A stretch of 48,667 bases of DNA, from assembly GCA_937901445.1 (NCBI GenBank), contig CALDHY010000040.1, positions 1 through 48,667 on the forward strand, written 5' to 3'. Below, one piece after another: positions 41,836-48,667 of this stretch (within the stretch, counting starts at the first letter, position 1; every line of letters starts with the position of its first letter). The notes beneath the pieces were generated by a model that saw only the letters and a list, made by a program, of their open reading frames with translations, did not search any database and was not told the origin of the DNA. The DNA is from an uncultured Selenomonadales bacterium (GTDB taxonomy: Bacteria > Bacillota > Negativicutes > Selenomonadales > Selenomonadaceae). Position numbers and translations under genes: made by a program.

Positions 41836-43719
41836 ATGGTAGATTTACTTTACACGATAAAAGCAAACACCCCAAAAGAGGAAATTATAAAGCAACTGCG
41901 CGACCACCCCGAAATAAAATTTGTATCGATGATGGGAATAGATTTAGCCGGCAATGATACTGACGAAAAAATACCCGTGCGTATTTTTATCAAGGATATT
42001 GACGAATTTTACGAAGGGCGCGCCGTGCAAACTGACGGCTCCAGCGTAGTTTTGCCGGGAATTGCCACAATTAACAATGCTAAAGTTGATATGCCTGTTG
42101 ATTCCTCTGTAAATTGGTTCGTCGATTATAATTTTGAAAACTACGATAACCTTACAAATCGCCCTGTTGGAACTTTGCGAATTCCAAGCTTTTTAATCCA
42201 TGAAGGTAAGCGCGTCGATTCTCGCGCAGTTTTGACGGACACTTTAATTAATGTCAAAAAAGAATTGGTTGACTTGTTTCACCATTACCCGGAAATTAGC
42301 GGTACAACTTTCAATGGTAAAGATGTTGTTGACATTGCTTTTACTTCAGCAACAGAGCTTGAATTTTGGGTAAAAACGCCGCTTGAAGAAGCTGCAGTTG
42401 AAGAAATGACGGCGTCGCAAGTTATGCAAGAGCAATATTGGGAACGCACTCACGGCGCGGTACGTTGTGCACTTGAACAAAGTTTAATTGAACTTGACAA
42501 GTACGGCTTAAATGTTGAAATGGGGCATAAAGAAGTTGGCGGCTTGAAGGCGCAAATTGATGAAAGCGGACACTTAACGCACGTTTGCGAACAGTTGGAA
42601 ATTGACTGGAAATTTACTGACGCGGTACAGGCGGCTGACAATGAAATTATTGTGCGAACGGTTGTAAAAGAAATTTTCCGCGCCAACGGGCTTGAAGTAA
42701 GTTTCAAGGCTAAGCCAATGATAGGGCTTGCCGGTAACGGTGAACATACGCACATTGGACTTGCCGCCGTTACGGCTGAAGGCAAAATGTACAACCTTTT
42801 CGCCGCCAAAAATCCCGAAAAAGATTATATGAGTGCTGTTGGTTACGGCGCGTTAATGGGCTTGCTGAAACATTATGAAGTTATAAACCCTTTCGTAAGT
42901 TCGACAAATGATTCTTTGAACAGATTAAAGCCCGGCTTTGAGGCTCCCGTTTGTATCGTTACAAGTTTAGGACACACGCCGAAATTTCCAAGCCGCAACC
43001 GTACAATTTTAGTTAGCTTGATTCGTGATTTGGAAAATCCAATGGCAACACGTTTTGAACTGCGCGGCTGCAACCCTTACAGCAATATTTATTTAGTTTT
43101 GGCGGCGTCATATTCGGCGATTATCGACGGTATTAAAATGAGCGTCAATCATACGACGGACGAACTTTTGGCTGAACTTAGCAAAGATGCAGGCGTTGAA
43201 GGTTTTTATCTTGAAAAAGACCGCGCCTATCGCAGTGAAAAGGACGTTTACGAAGATTATACTGTTGAAGAAAGAAACAGACTTTTCGGCAAGCCGCCCG
43301 CAACTGTTTGGGAAAATATGGCGGCGTTTGAAAATTATCCCGACAAAGTAAAAGTAATTTCAAGCGGCGGCGCGTTGAATGAAAAAATTATCGCCGGTTT
43401 TCGTGAAGGCGCGCTGTTGCGTTGGAAGACCGAATTAATTTCAAGGATTCTGCCGGAATTGCGCGGGATTGTTCGCAAGGCTAAAAAAATTCATTCAGAT
43501 TTTGTAACGGATCAAGACGCTTACAGCTGGAATAAAATTTTTATGTTGCGCGCCGAACTTGCCAAAGATTCAATCGACCAAAAATCTTTATTCACGCAAT
43601 TAATCACGGCGTTAATTTCCGGCGAATACGATAAAGCCTCCGCGTTGCAAATTGAAATTTATGACAAGGTAGAGGAACTCAAACTTTTGTATGACGCTTA
43701 CGAAAAAAATATTATTTAG
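41836..43719 (+). CDS. Glutamine synthetase, atypical 627-residue form
   Basis: The ATP- and glutamate-binding barrel is recognisable: TSATELEFWVKTP, LNVEMGHKEVGGLKAQID, KPMIGLAGNGEHTHIGLAAV, and SRNRTILVSLIR with the usual arginine pair, then ATRFELRGCNPYSNIYLVLA. The N-terminal beta-grasp part precedes it (VSMMGIDLAGNDTDEKIPVR, GSSVVLPGIATI). It is longer than GSI (about 440-470) and shorter than GSIII (about 700), with a helical C-terminal region of 150 residues after the barrel. It looks like the uncommon GS form seen in some anaerobic Firmicutes. Ammonia assimilation is the expected role, but a different amine substrate cannot be excluded. GAAGGAG precedes ATG 41836. Confidence 0.85.
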   Translation: MVDLLYTIKANTPKEEIIKQLRDHPEIKFVSMMGIDLAGNDTDEKIPVRIFIKDIDEFYEGRAVQTDGSSVVLPGIATINNAKVDMPVDSSVNWFVDYNFENYDNLTNRPVGTLRIPSFLIHEGKRVDSRAVLTDTLINVKKELVDLFHHYPEISGTTFNGKDVVDIAFTSATELEFWVKTPLEEAAVEEMTASQVMQEQYWERTHGAVRCALEQSLIELDKYGLNVEMGHKEVGGLKAQIDESGHLTHVCEQLEIDWKFTDAVQAADNEIIVRTVVKEIFRANGLEVSFKAKPMIGLAGNGEHTHIGLAAVTAEGKMYNLFAAKNPEKDYMSAVGYGALMGLLKHYEVINPFVSSTNDSLNRLKPGFEAPVCIVTSLGHTPKFPSRNRTILVSLIRDLENPMATRFELRGCNPYSNIYLVLAASYSAIIDGIKMSVNHTTDELLAELSKDAGVEGFYLEKDRAYRSEKDVYEDYTVEERNRLFGKPPATVWENMAAFENYPDKVKVISSGGALNEKIIAGFREGALLRWKTELISRILPELRGIVRKAKKIHSDFVTDQDAYSWNKIFMLRAELAKDSIDQKSLFTQLITALISGEYDKASALQIEIYDKVEELKLLYDAYEKNII

Positions 43720-43743
43720 ATAAAAAATTTTCAAAAAAATAAT

Positions 43744-43766
43744 CCGCTCGACAGGAGCGGTTTTTT
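43744..43766 (+). terminator. Intrinsic terminator after glutamine synthetase
   Basis: CCGCTC/GAGCGG stem with a GACAG loop and TTTTTTATTTTT. It overlaps the last codon of the convergent YqgF-like gene. Confidence 0.9.
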
Positions 43767-44151
43767 ATTTTTGTAAGTAACGTTTAACTAAAATTTCAGC
43801 TACAATTCCATCGACAGGCTCCGGCGGCACTTGCAATGAAGTCGGCAAAAGTTTTCGCCAGCCGTGCGGGGGATTTTTTTTCCAATATAAAAGGCGGGCT
43901 TGCTCGGTTGTATGTTTTTCGTCAACAATTTCTACCGGCAAGTTCAAGCCGAGTAAAATTTTTTCGGCGTTTTTGTGCGTTGTACCGTCGCCCAAAATTG
44001 CAAGTTCCAATTTGTACTGCGCGATGAGATTTTTTAAAGTCGATTCAAATTCGGCAGTTTCAATAACCTTTTCAAAAAAAATTTCGCCGTCAGAATTTAA
44101 AACCGCCACGCCGCATTTATCCCTTCCCGGGTCAACTCCGACGATAAACAT
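43765..44151 (-). CDS. YqgF/RuvC-like RNase H-fold protein
   Basis: Start ATG 44151 after AAAGG; 128 residues, overlapping the 3' end of the DUF3084 gene by 20 bases. MFIVGVDPGRDKCGVAVLN is the RNase H-fold first strand with the catalytic Asp, LAILGDGTTHKNAE the second, VEIVDEKHTTEQAR the third with Glu, and PVDGIVAEILVKRYL carries the last Asp. The family includes the pre-16S rRNA nuclease YqgF; this DUF3084-linked version is shorter and divergent, so a rRNA role is not certain. Confidence 0.75.
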   Translation of the reverse strand: MFIVGVDPGRDKCGVAVLNSDGEIFFEKVIETAEFESTLKNLIAQYKLELAILGDGTTHKNAEKILLGLNLPVEIVDEKHTTEQARLLYWKKNPPHGWRKLLPTSLQVPPEPVDGIVAEILVKRYLQK

Positions 44152-45505
44152 TATTTTTACCTTTCTGATCAAGTTTGATATTCAAGCGCAAAGGTCCGAT
44201 TGATTGAACATTTTCACGCGCGCGCGCAGTCAAACGAATTTTGCCGCGTACTTTTTCAATTTCTTCAAGCAATTCATAAAGCTGGGAACCTTCCATAATT
44301 CCAACACTGCCGCTAATAGGATCGGGTAAAATTCCCTTTTCAACCGCCGCGTGATTTACTTCAATTAAAAAATTTCGGACGATAACTTCTGAATCTTCAT
44401 CGCTTGTAACTTCGTATTCGTGCGAAAAAATGTATTCGCCCTTGCTGTAAATTTCTTCATTGGGGTAAAGTGAAAGGCTTGTCCGAATCGGCTCGCCGCG
44501 TACCAAATTTCCCGCCGCCGAAATTCTTACAACCATATCTTTTTGACTTTCAGAAATTGTATCAAGGGCGCGTTGAAATTCCGGCTGATAAATCCAAACT
44601 GAAGTATCGCCCGCGTTTTCGCCGAAACGTTCGGCAATATTGATTGACGCGGCGTTTGCAAGTTTATTCATATCTTCTGCAACGTCATCAATCGGGCGGT
44701 TGCCTTTGATAACCGCGCTTGCCAAAACTTCGCCCGCTCTGAAAACTATATCGCCTTCACGCACTGCTATTAAGCCGTCGCGCAGATTTTTTGCGCGTTC
44801 CTCAAGGGCGGCGTTATCTTGTGAAAGTTTTTCGTTGTCAGCTGTCAGTGTAACGTTGTCTTTTGAAAGTTTTTCGTTATCTGCCGTCAAAGTTATGTTA
44901 AATTCGCTAAGTTGTTTATTTGTGCCTTCAAGTTCCGCATTGGTTTTTGACAGGTTTGCATTTTGCCCCGCTAAAGTTTTATTTGCGTTTTCAAGATTTT
45001 GATTGGCGGCGGTTAAATCTGCGTTGACGCCGGAAAGTTTTTCATTTGCGGCGGTTAATTCGGCTTTTTCGGTTTCAAGGCGTTCATTGCCCTCGCGCAG
45101 TCTTTCGGATTCTTCCGCAAGTTCTTTTTGTTCAGATTTTAAATTGGTAATTTCAGTGCGGGCGTTAGCTAATTCGGCGTCGGCGCGTTCATATTCTTTT
45201 TGCAATTCAATCAGTTCTTGAGTAGCGGCGGCAAGTGAATTTCTGGTTGAAGTTATCGCCGCGTTTAATTCTTCCATACCGAAAAGCGCGGTACGAACAT
45301 CTTTTGAAACTATCGCCATTGCGCCGATTGAAAGTCCCGTAATTAAAATTCCCGTTATAACTGTAATAATCATTGAAGTATGACGCGGGCGGAGTCCGAA
45401 AATTGACAGGCGTTTCTTACCAATTTTTGTGCCGAGTTTATCGCCAATAAAAGCGATTGCGCCGCCGGTTATAACCATGACGCCTATCAAAACAACTCCG
45501 TACAT
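44132..45505 (-). CDS. DUF3084 membrane protein with coiled coil
   Basis: Start ATG 45505 after GAAGGGAG; 457 residues. Two membrane segments (MYGVVLIGVMVITGGAIAFI and SMIITVITGILITGLSIGAM) flank the conserved GTKIGKKRLSIFGLRPRHTS. A coiled coil of about 160 residues follows with imperfect heptads and repeated units (LTADNEKLSKDNV, LTADNEKLSQDNA), then a C-terminal domain (FRAGEVLASAVIKGNRP). DUF3084 proteins occur in Cyanobacteria and Negativicutes, often beside the YqgF-like gene as here. A structural or envelope role is plausible; the function is not known to me. Confidence 0.85.
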   Translation of the reverse strand: MYGVVLIGVMVITGGAIAFIGDKLGTKIGKKRLSIFGLRPRHTSMIITVITGILITGLSIGAMAIVSKDVRTALFGMEELNAAITSTRNSLAAATQELIELQKEYERADAELANARTEITNLKSEQKELAEESERLREGNERLETEKAELTAANEKLSGVNADLTAANQNLENANKTLAGQNANLSKTNAELEGTNKQLSEFNITLTADNEKLSKDNVTLTADNEKLSQDNAALEERAKNLRDGLIAVREGDIVFRAGEVLASAVIKGNRPIDDVAEDMNKLANAASINIAERFGENAGDTSVWIYQPEFQRALDTISESQKDMVVRISAAGNLVRGEPIRTSLSLYPNEEIYSKGEYIFSHEYEVTSDEDSEVIVRNFLIEVNHAAVEKGILPDPISGSVGIMEGSQLYELLEEIEKVRGKIRLTARARENVQSIGPLRLNIKLDQKGKNNVYRRS

Positions 45506-45662
45506 AAAAAATCTCCCTTCGTCAACTTTACTGAAAATTTTTGTCTTAATCTTGTAAATTTGCCGCAATAAAATTTTTTCCTGCGTAAAAAAAAATTATT
45601 CCTGAAACTGAAAAATCGCCGCCGGAAAAACCCGTGCAGCGATGATAAATTTCAAAGTTAGT

Positions 45663-45739
<77 letters not shown>

Positions 45740-45768
45740 AACGCTTGAGTAATATAGCACAAAACTTT

Positions 45769-46377
45769 TTAAATTGCAAGCCCTAATTTTGGGGCAGAAA
45801 AATTTTTTAACAGAGTTGCAACTTGATCCGCCAAAATTTGCCGAGCCTGTAGGACAAAGTGCGTTGAATCTTCCCACGCTGCCTCCGGAAATTGCCGCGT
45901 CAATTTGTTTAAATCGTGAACAACGCCGCCTTTATTCAAAATAACTTTGGCGGCAACTTCATTATATTTTTGAATATCTTCATTGCTGCGATAAAAAATT
46001 TCTTTGTCAAAACGCGATTCAACAACGGCGGTGCTTGTTGCAAAAATTATAACTGCCTGCGGAAATAAATATTTCAATCTGTCAAAAGTGCGCCCAATTA
46101 AAATTTCATAATCTTTCAGCGGCGTTTGCGGCTCGTCGCCAAAAATTCTTACAACGTCCCAAAGTCCGTTATTCCAGTAAACAAAATTTGTATCCTTCGC
46201 CCAATGAAAATCCCGCGACCATTCGTAGAGCGCGCGAAATGTATAAGCCGCCATTCGCCCGTTTTCCGGCGGGTAAAAAATTTCAAAATTATCTTTGAGC
46301 AAAAATTTTACAAATTCCCTGTAACTTAAACTGATGCTGTCGCCAATTAAAAGCGCGGAAAATTTTTTATTGCTCAT
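45769..46377 (-). CDS. SGNH/GDSL-type hydrolase
   Basis: Start ATG 46377 after AAAGGCGG (202 residues). Block I has the nucleophile Ser14 in LLIGDSISLSYR; block III appears as YWNNGLWDV (Asn), and the Asp-His pair is DSTHF near residue 178. No signal peptide, so it acts in the cytoplasm. SGNH enzymes remove acyl groups from sugars, lipids or other small molecules. It starts 15 bases past the end of the radical SAM gene and ends the PP-loop/radical SAM/SGNH operon, which suggests it edits the product of that pathway. Confidence 0.85.
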   Translation of the reverse strand: MSNKKFSALLIGDSISLSYREFVKFLLKDNFEIFYPPENGRMAAYTFRALYEWSRDFHWAKDTNFVYWNNGLWDVVRIFGDEPQTPLKDYEILIGRTFDRLKYLFPQAVIIFATSTAVVESRFDKEIFYRSNEDIQKYNEVAAKVILNKGGVVHDLNKLTRQFPEAAWEDSTHFVLQARQILADQVATLLKNFSAPKLGLAI

Positions 46378-46391
46378 AAAACTGCCGCCTT

Positions 46392-47468
46392 TCACTTTAA
46401 GCCAAAAATATTTTTAAACATAAAATCAAATTTTTCAGAATCTGAAAGTTCCTCGTTACTTTCACAAAGTTGACTGCTCCAAAAATTTTTAAGTTTTGGC
46501 TGTAACCATTCGCCGCCGTCAGATTTTATTCTGTTTCTAACATCAGCATAACGAAAATTTGTAGCGTGCGGAATATTTCCCCACGTCAAAAAAGCATGCC
46601 CGTTGTAACAGTGTGCAATTTGACATTTGCCGACGGGAAAAGTTGGAAATTCTGAATCGGGATTTGCAAAAACGTCGCCTAACGATCTGCCGCAATAACA
46701 AGCCTGCGCCATTCCCGTACACAAATTTATATACGCGCTCCAAATTCCGGCGTAGCAAAATTCTTCCTGCCGCTTGCCAAAAATCGTTGTTTTATAATTG
46801 AAAAACGCCGAATTGAATTGCCCCCAAATTTTATAATATTCTTCCTTAGGAAACTTGCTCAAAATTTCAATGCCTTTAGTCCGGTCGTCACGGGCAATGG
46901 TTATGTGTGGCAACGCGCCAAAATTTTTCAAGGAAAATTCTTTTACTTCGTCAATGTAGGGAATAAGTTCATCGCTCGGCGTAATTTCGACATTGGCAGA
47001 GCCGCCCGCCTCCCAAATGCCGGTTACATTTTTGGCGAAAAGTTCAAGCATATTTTTCTTTTTGAGTTCAAGATAGTGGAACGAACATTTAAATTCAAGG
47101 TGTTCAACCAAATCTTTATCCCATGAAAGATATTTTTGCAAAAGCGGCGTAATTGTGCAGTTTGTTACAATTTCGGCGTAATGCCCCTCTTTGACAAGCT
47201 CTTTAACATACAAATCTAAATCTTTTGTGATTAAGGTTTCGCCGTCCGCGCAAACATTTATGTAAGCCTGCCCGCCCAAACGCTTAAATGAAAGTGCGCG
47301 AGCAACTTGTTCCGGCGAATATTTAAATTCAGGTTGTACGCCTTGATAATGAATCGGACGCTGCGAAAGATAGCAATAATGACAACGCAAGTTACAAATT
47401 GACATTGGTATCCCAAAAAATATTAATTTCTTAACGCGCTCCGGCGGCACAGGTAAATTTTCAGTCAT
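46392..47468 (-). CDS. Radical SAM enzyme with C-terminal extra cysteines
   Basis: A 358-residue protein. The SAM-cluster motif is CNLRCHYC (C25, C29, C32), preceded by KKLIFFGIPMSI. GGQAYINVCADGETLITKDL is the usual glycine-rich SAM-contact strand. The C-terminal third has five or six more cysteines (FCYAG, NLCTGMAQACYCGRS, KCQIAHCYNGH), spaced like an auxiliary Fe-S (SPASM-like) region. It follows the PP-loop gene by 5 bases. No precursor peptide was seen nearby, so the substrate may be a small molecule or a sugar rather than a peptide. Confidence 0.85.
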   Translation of the reverse strand: MTENLPVPPERVKKLIFFGIPMSICNLRCHYCYLSQRPIHYQGVQPEFKYSPEQVARALSFKRLGGQAYINVCADGETLITKDLDLYVKELVKEGHYAEIVTNCTITPLLQKYLSWDKDLVEHLEFKCSFHYLELKKKNMLELFAKNVTGIWEAGGSANVEITPSDELIPYIDEVKEFSLKNFGALPHITIARDDRTKGIEILSKFPKEEYYKIWGQFNSAFFNYKTTIFGKRQEEFCYAGIWSAYINLCTGMAQACYCGRSLGDVFANPDSEFPTFPVGKCQIAHCYNGHAFLTWGNIPHATNFRYADVRNRIKSDGGEWLQPKLKNFWSSQLCESNEELSDSEKFDFMFKNIFGLK

Positions 47469-47473
47469 TTAAA

Positions 47474-48658
47474 TCATCCATTCAAAAATTTTTCTATCAT
47501 TGAAAAATCGCCTCCTTCAGTCCATTTTTTATTTTCGGGTTTTTGCCAATTTTGAGGAACTTCCTGAAGTCGTTCAAAAATAGGATTCCATCTGGCACTT
47601 TTTATTTGAGACTTAATGAAGGAAGCGTCTTTCAAAGATTTATACATTTGTTCAACAAGTTCAGGCGAATACTTAAAACCAAAATTTTCGGGATTTTCGC
47701 CTTCAATTAAAATCGCGCAGATTGTACGATAACATTTTTCACATTGGCAGCAATTTTGCCCGCCTTCAGCAATCCAGCAAACGTGTAAATTGATATTTTC
47801 GCCGGTTTTGCGCCGGTATTCGCAAATGGTGCGGATTTTATCTTGGCGGTTAAATTCGTAGCCGTCGTGAACAGTTTGACATTTTCCAATATGAACGTGA
47901 TTATCAATCGTAGGATCAGACGCGCAGACATAATGCCCTTTGTATTTTCCGGTATTGCTTGACGCAATATAAATTTTTTCAATCCCGTACAAGTAAGCAA
48001 AAGGCGCGGCGTGGCTGATAATCGCTATACCGTGTTGGAAGCCGTGCCACCAGCCGTCATTTGCCAAACGTTGAGATACTGAAGATAAAGCCCCTTCATT
48101 TACGACTTGCCGGAACGAAGATTTTATAAAAAGATTTTTGCAGTGGAATTGCGCGGCAGTTTCAAGCGCGTGTTTTTTTACATTTTCCCAGCCTGTAAAA
48201 TCACTTAGCTTTACATCGGAGCCCCAAAGAGTTATAAGCGTAGGGTTTTCGTCACGATGATTAATCAGCGTTGCAAAAGAATCAACGCCGCCGCTGAAAA
48301 AAGCTGCATTGCCGCCGTTAAAAACTTGCGCGTTGTCAATCACTTTACCGACTGTCAACTTGCCGCCAAATTTTATCTGCGGGTACATTGCGGCGTAACC
48401 GTGCTTGATTAATTCCAGGTTGTCATAAAAATCTTTGTCAAGTTCATCAACTGTAATTTCGGCGTTAAAAACCCACGCAACAGGAATTACATTACAGATT
48501 AACGGAATAACCGCAATGCTTTTTGGCGCGGCTGAAATATCCTCACTGTATTCAATGAAAAATTCTGCGTTCAAATTGAAAAAAATTTTCCAATCGCCCT
48601 GAACTTCATATTTGTAAGATATACGATTTTTTTGAATTGAAATTTCTTTTATTTTCAT
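47474..48658 (-). CDS. PP-loop ATP pyrophosphatase of unknown pathway
   Basis: A 394-residue protein starting 9 bases from the window edge, so its upstream region is not visible. The N-terminal 110 residues form a beta-rich domain; then the PP-loop AAFFSGGVDSFATLINH (SGGVDS at 122-127) of ATP-pyrophosphatases that adenylate a carbonyl before adding N or S. A cysteine cluster CCQCEKCYRT (about residue 305-315) probably binds zinc, as in QueC-like proteins. The rest of QueC is not matched. It is first of three tightly packed genes with a radical SAM enzyme and an SGNH hydrolase. The product is unknown. Confidence 0.8.
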   Translation of the reverse strand: MKIKEISIQKNRISYKYEVQGDWKIFFNLNAEFFIEYSEDISAAPKSIAVIPLICNVIPVAWVFNAEITVDELDKDFYDNLELIKHGYAAMYPQIKFGGKLTVGKVIDNAQVFNGGNAAFFSGGVDSFATLINHRDENPTLITLWGSDVKLSDFTGWENVKKHALETAAQFHCKNLFIKSSFRQVVNEGALSSVSQRLANDGWWHGFQHGIAIISHAAPFAYLYGIEKIYIASSNTGKYKGHYVCASDPTIDNHVHIGKCQTVHDGYEFNRQDKIRTICEYRRKTGENINLHVCWIAEGGQNCCQCEKCYRTICAILIEGENPENFGFKYSPELVEQMYKSLKDASFIKSQIKSARWNPIFERLQEVPQNWQKPENKKWTEGGDFSMIEKFLNG

Positions 48659-48667
48659 AAAAGTTAT

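Overview
The window looks like an assembled metagenomic contig made of two unlike pieces. Bases 1 to about 4,810 carry four minus-strand housekeeping genes (ptsI cut off at its 5' end, der, a MerR-type regulator, an Rsm22-like methyltransferase). Their T-ending codon style and protein sequences look spirochaete-like (Treponema type). From about 4,865 onward the DNA is rich in GCG/GCC codons and AAATTTT tracts. Its gene set (DUF3084 protein followed by a YqgF-like gene, S55 peptidase, DUF4127, 627-residue glutamine synthetase, 2-oxoacid:ferredoxin oxidoreductase, cobalamin riboswitch) suggests an anaerobic Negativicutes-type Firmicute. The break falls where PtsI loses its N-terminus, so a chimeric join is the simplest reading.

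Layout of the second piece. 4.9-12.4 kb: pfkA, a collapsed DNA methyltransferase pseudogene, murA, an S55 peptidase, korC-deoC-korB without the alpha and delta subunits, palindromic intergenic repeats, and an orphan sorbitol-type PTS IIA. 12.6-19.0 kb: tRNA-Leu, a DUF4127 protein coupled to a membrane acyltransferase, an ASCH-like protein, an aminotransferase, two tandem secreted paralogues and a nitroreductase.

19.07-30.2 kb is a complete type III-D-like CRISPR-Cas locus on the minus strand: cas10 (GGDD, no HD domain), a short cas7, csx10, a double-RAMP cas7, csx19, a long RAMP protein with a disordered N-terminus, cas6, cas2, cas1, then a leader and a 7-repeat array. The genes overlap or nearly touch, so they should form one operon. 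Divergent from cas10 lie a truncated ORF resembling the start of a CARF effector and an isolated repeat-spacer-repeat unit of a different repeat family, with its own possible promoter and terminator. This is the most unusual part of the window.

30.3-37.2 kb: a lone VirD4/TraG-like ATPase, YbaB, an IS200/IS605-like palindromic remnant, and a thiol-redox cluster (glutathione peroxidase, two glutaredoxins, aldo/keto reductase, thioredoxin reductase) beside a CsoR/FrmR-type repressor. 37.3-45.5 kb: CheR, a free-standing GIY-YIG/NUMOD3 endonuclease with a structured 5' leader, an orphan cobalamin riboswitch followed by 8-nt repeats, a chemoreceptor, glutamine synthetase, a YqgF-like protein and DUF3084. 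45.6-48.7 kb: tRNA-Pro and a compact uncharacterised trio (PP-loop ATPase, radical SAM enzyme, SGNH hydrolase). All family assignments come from reading motifs; no database search was run.
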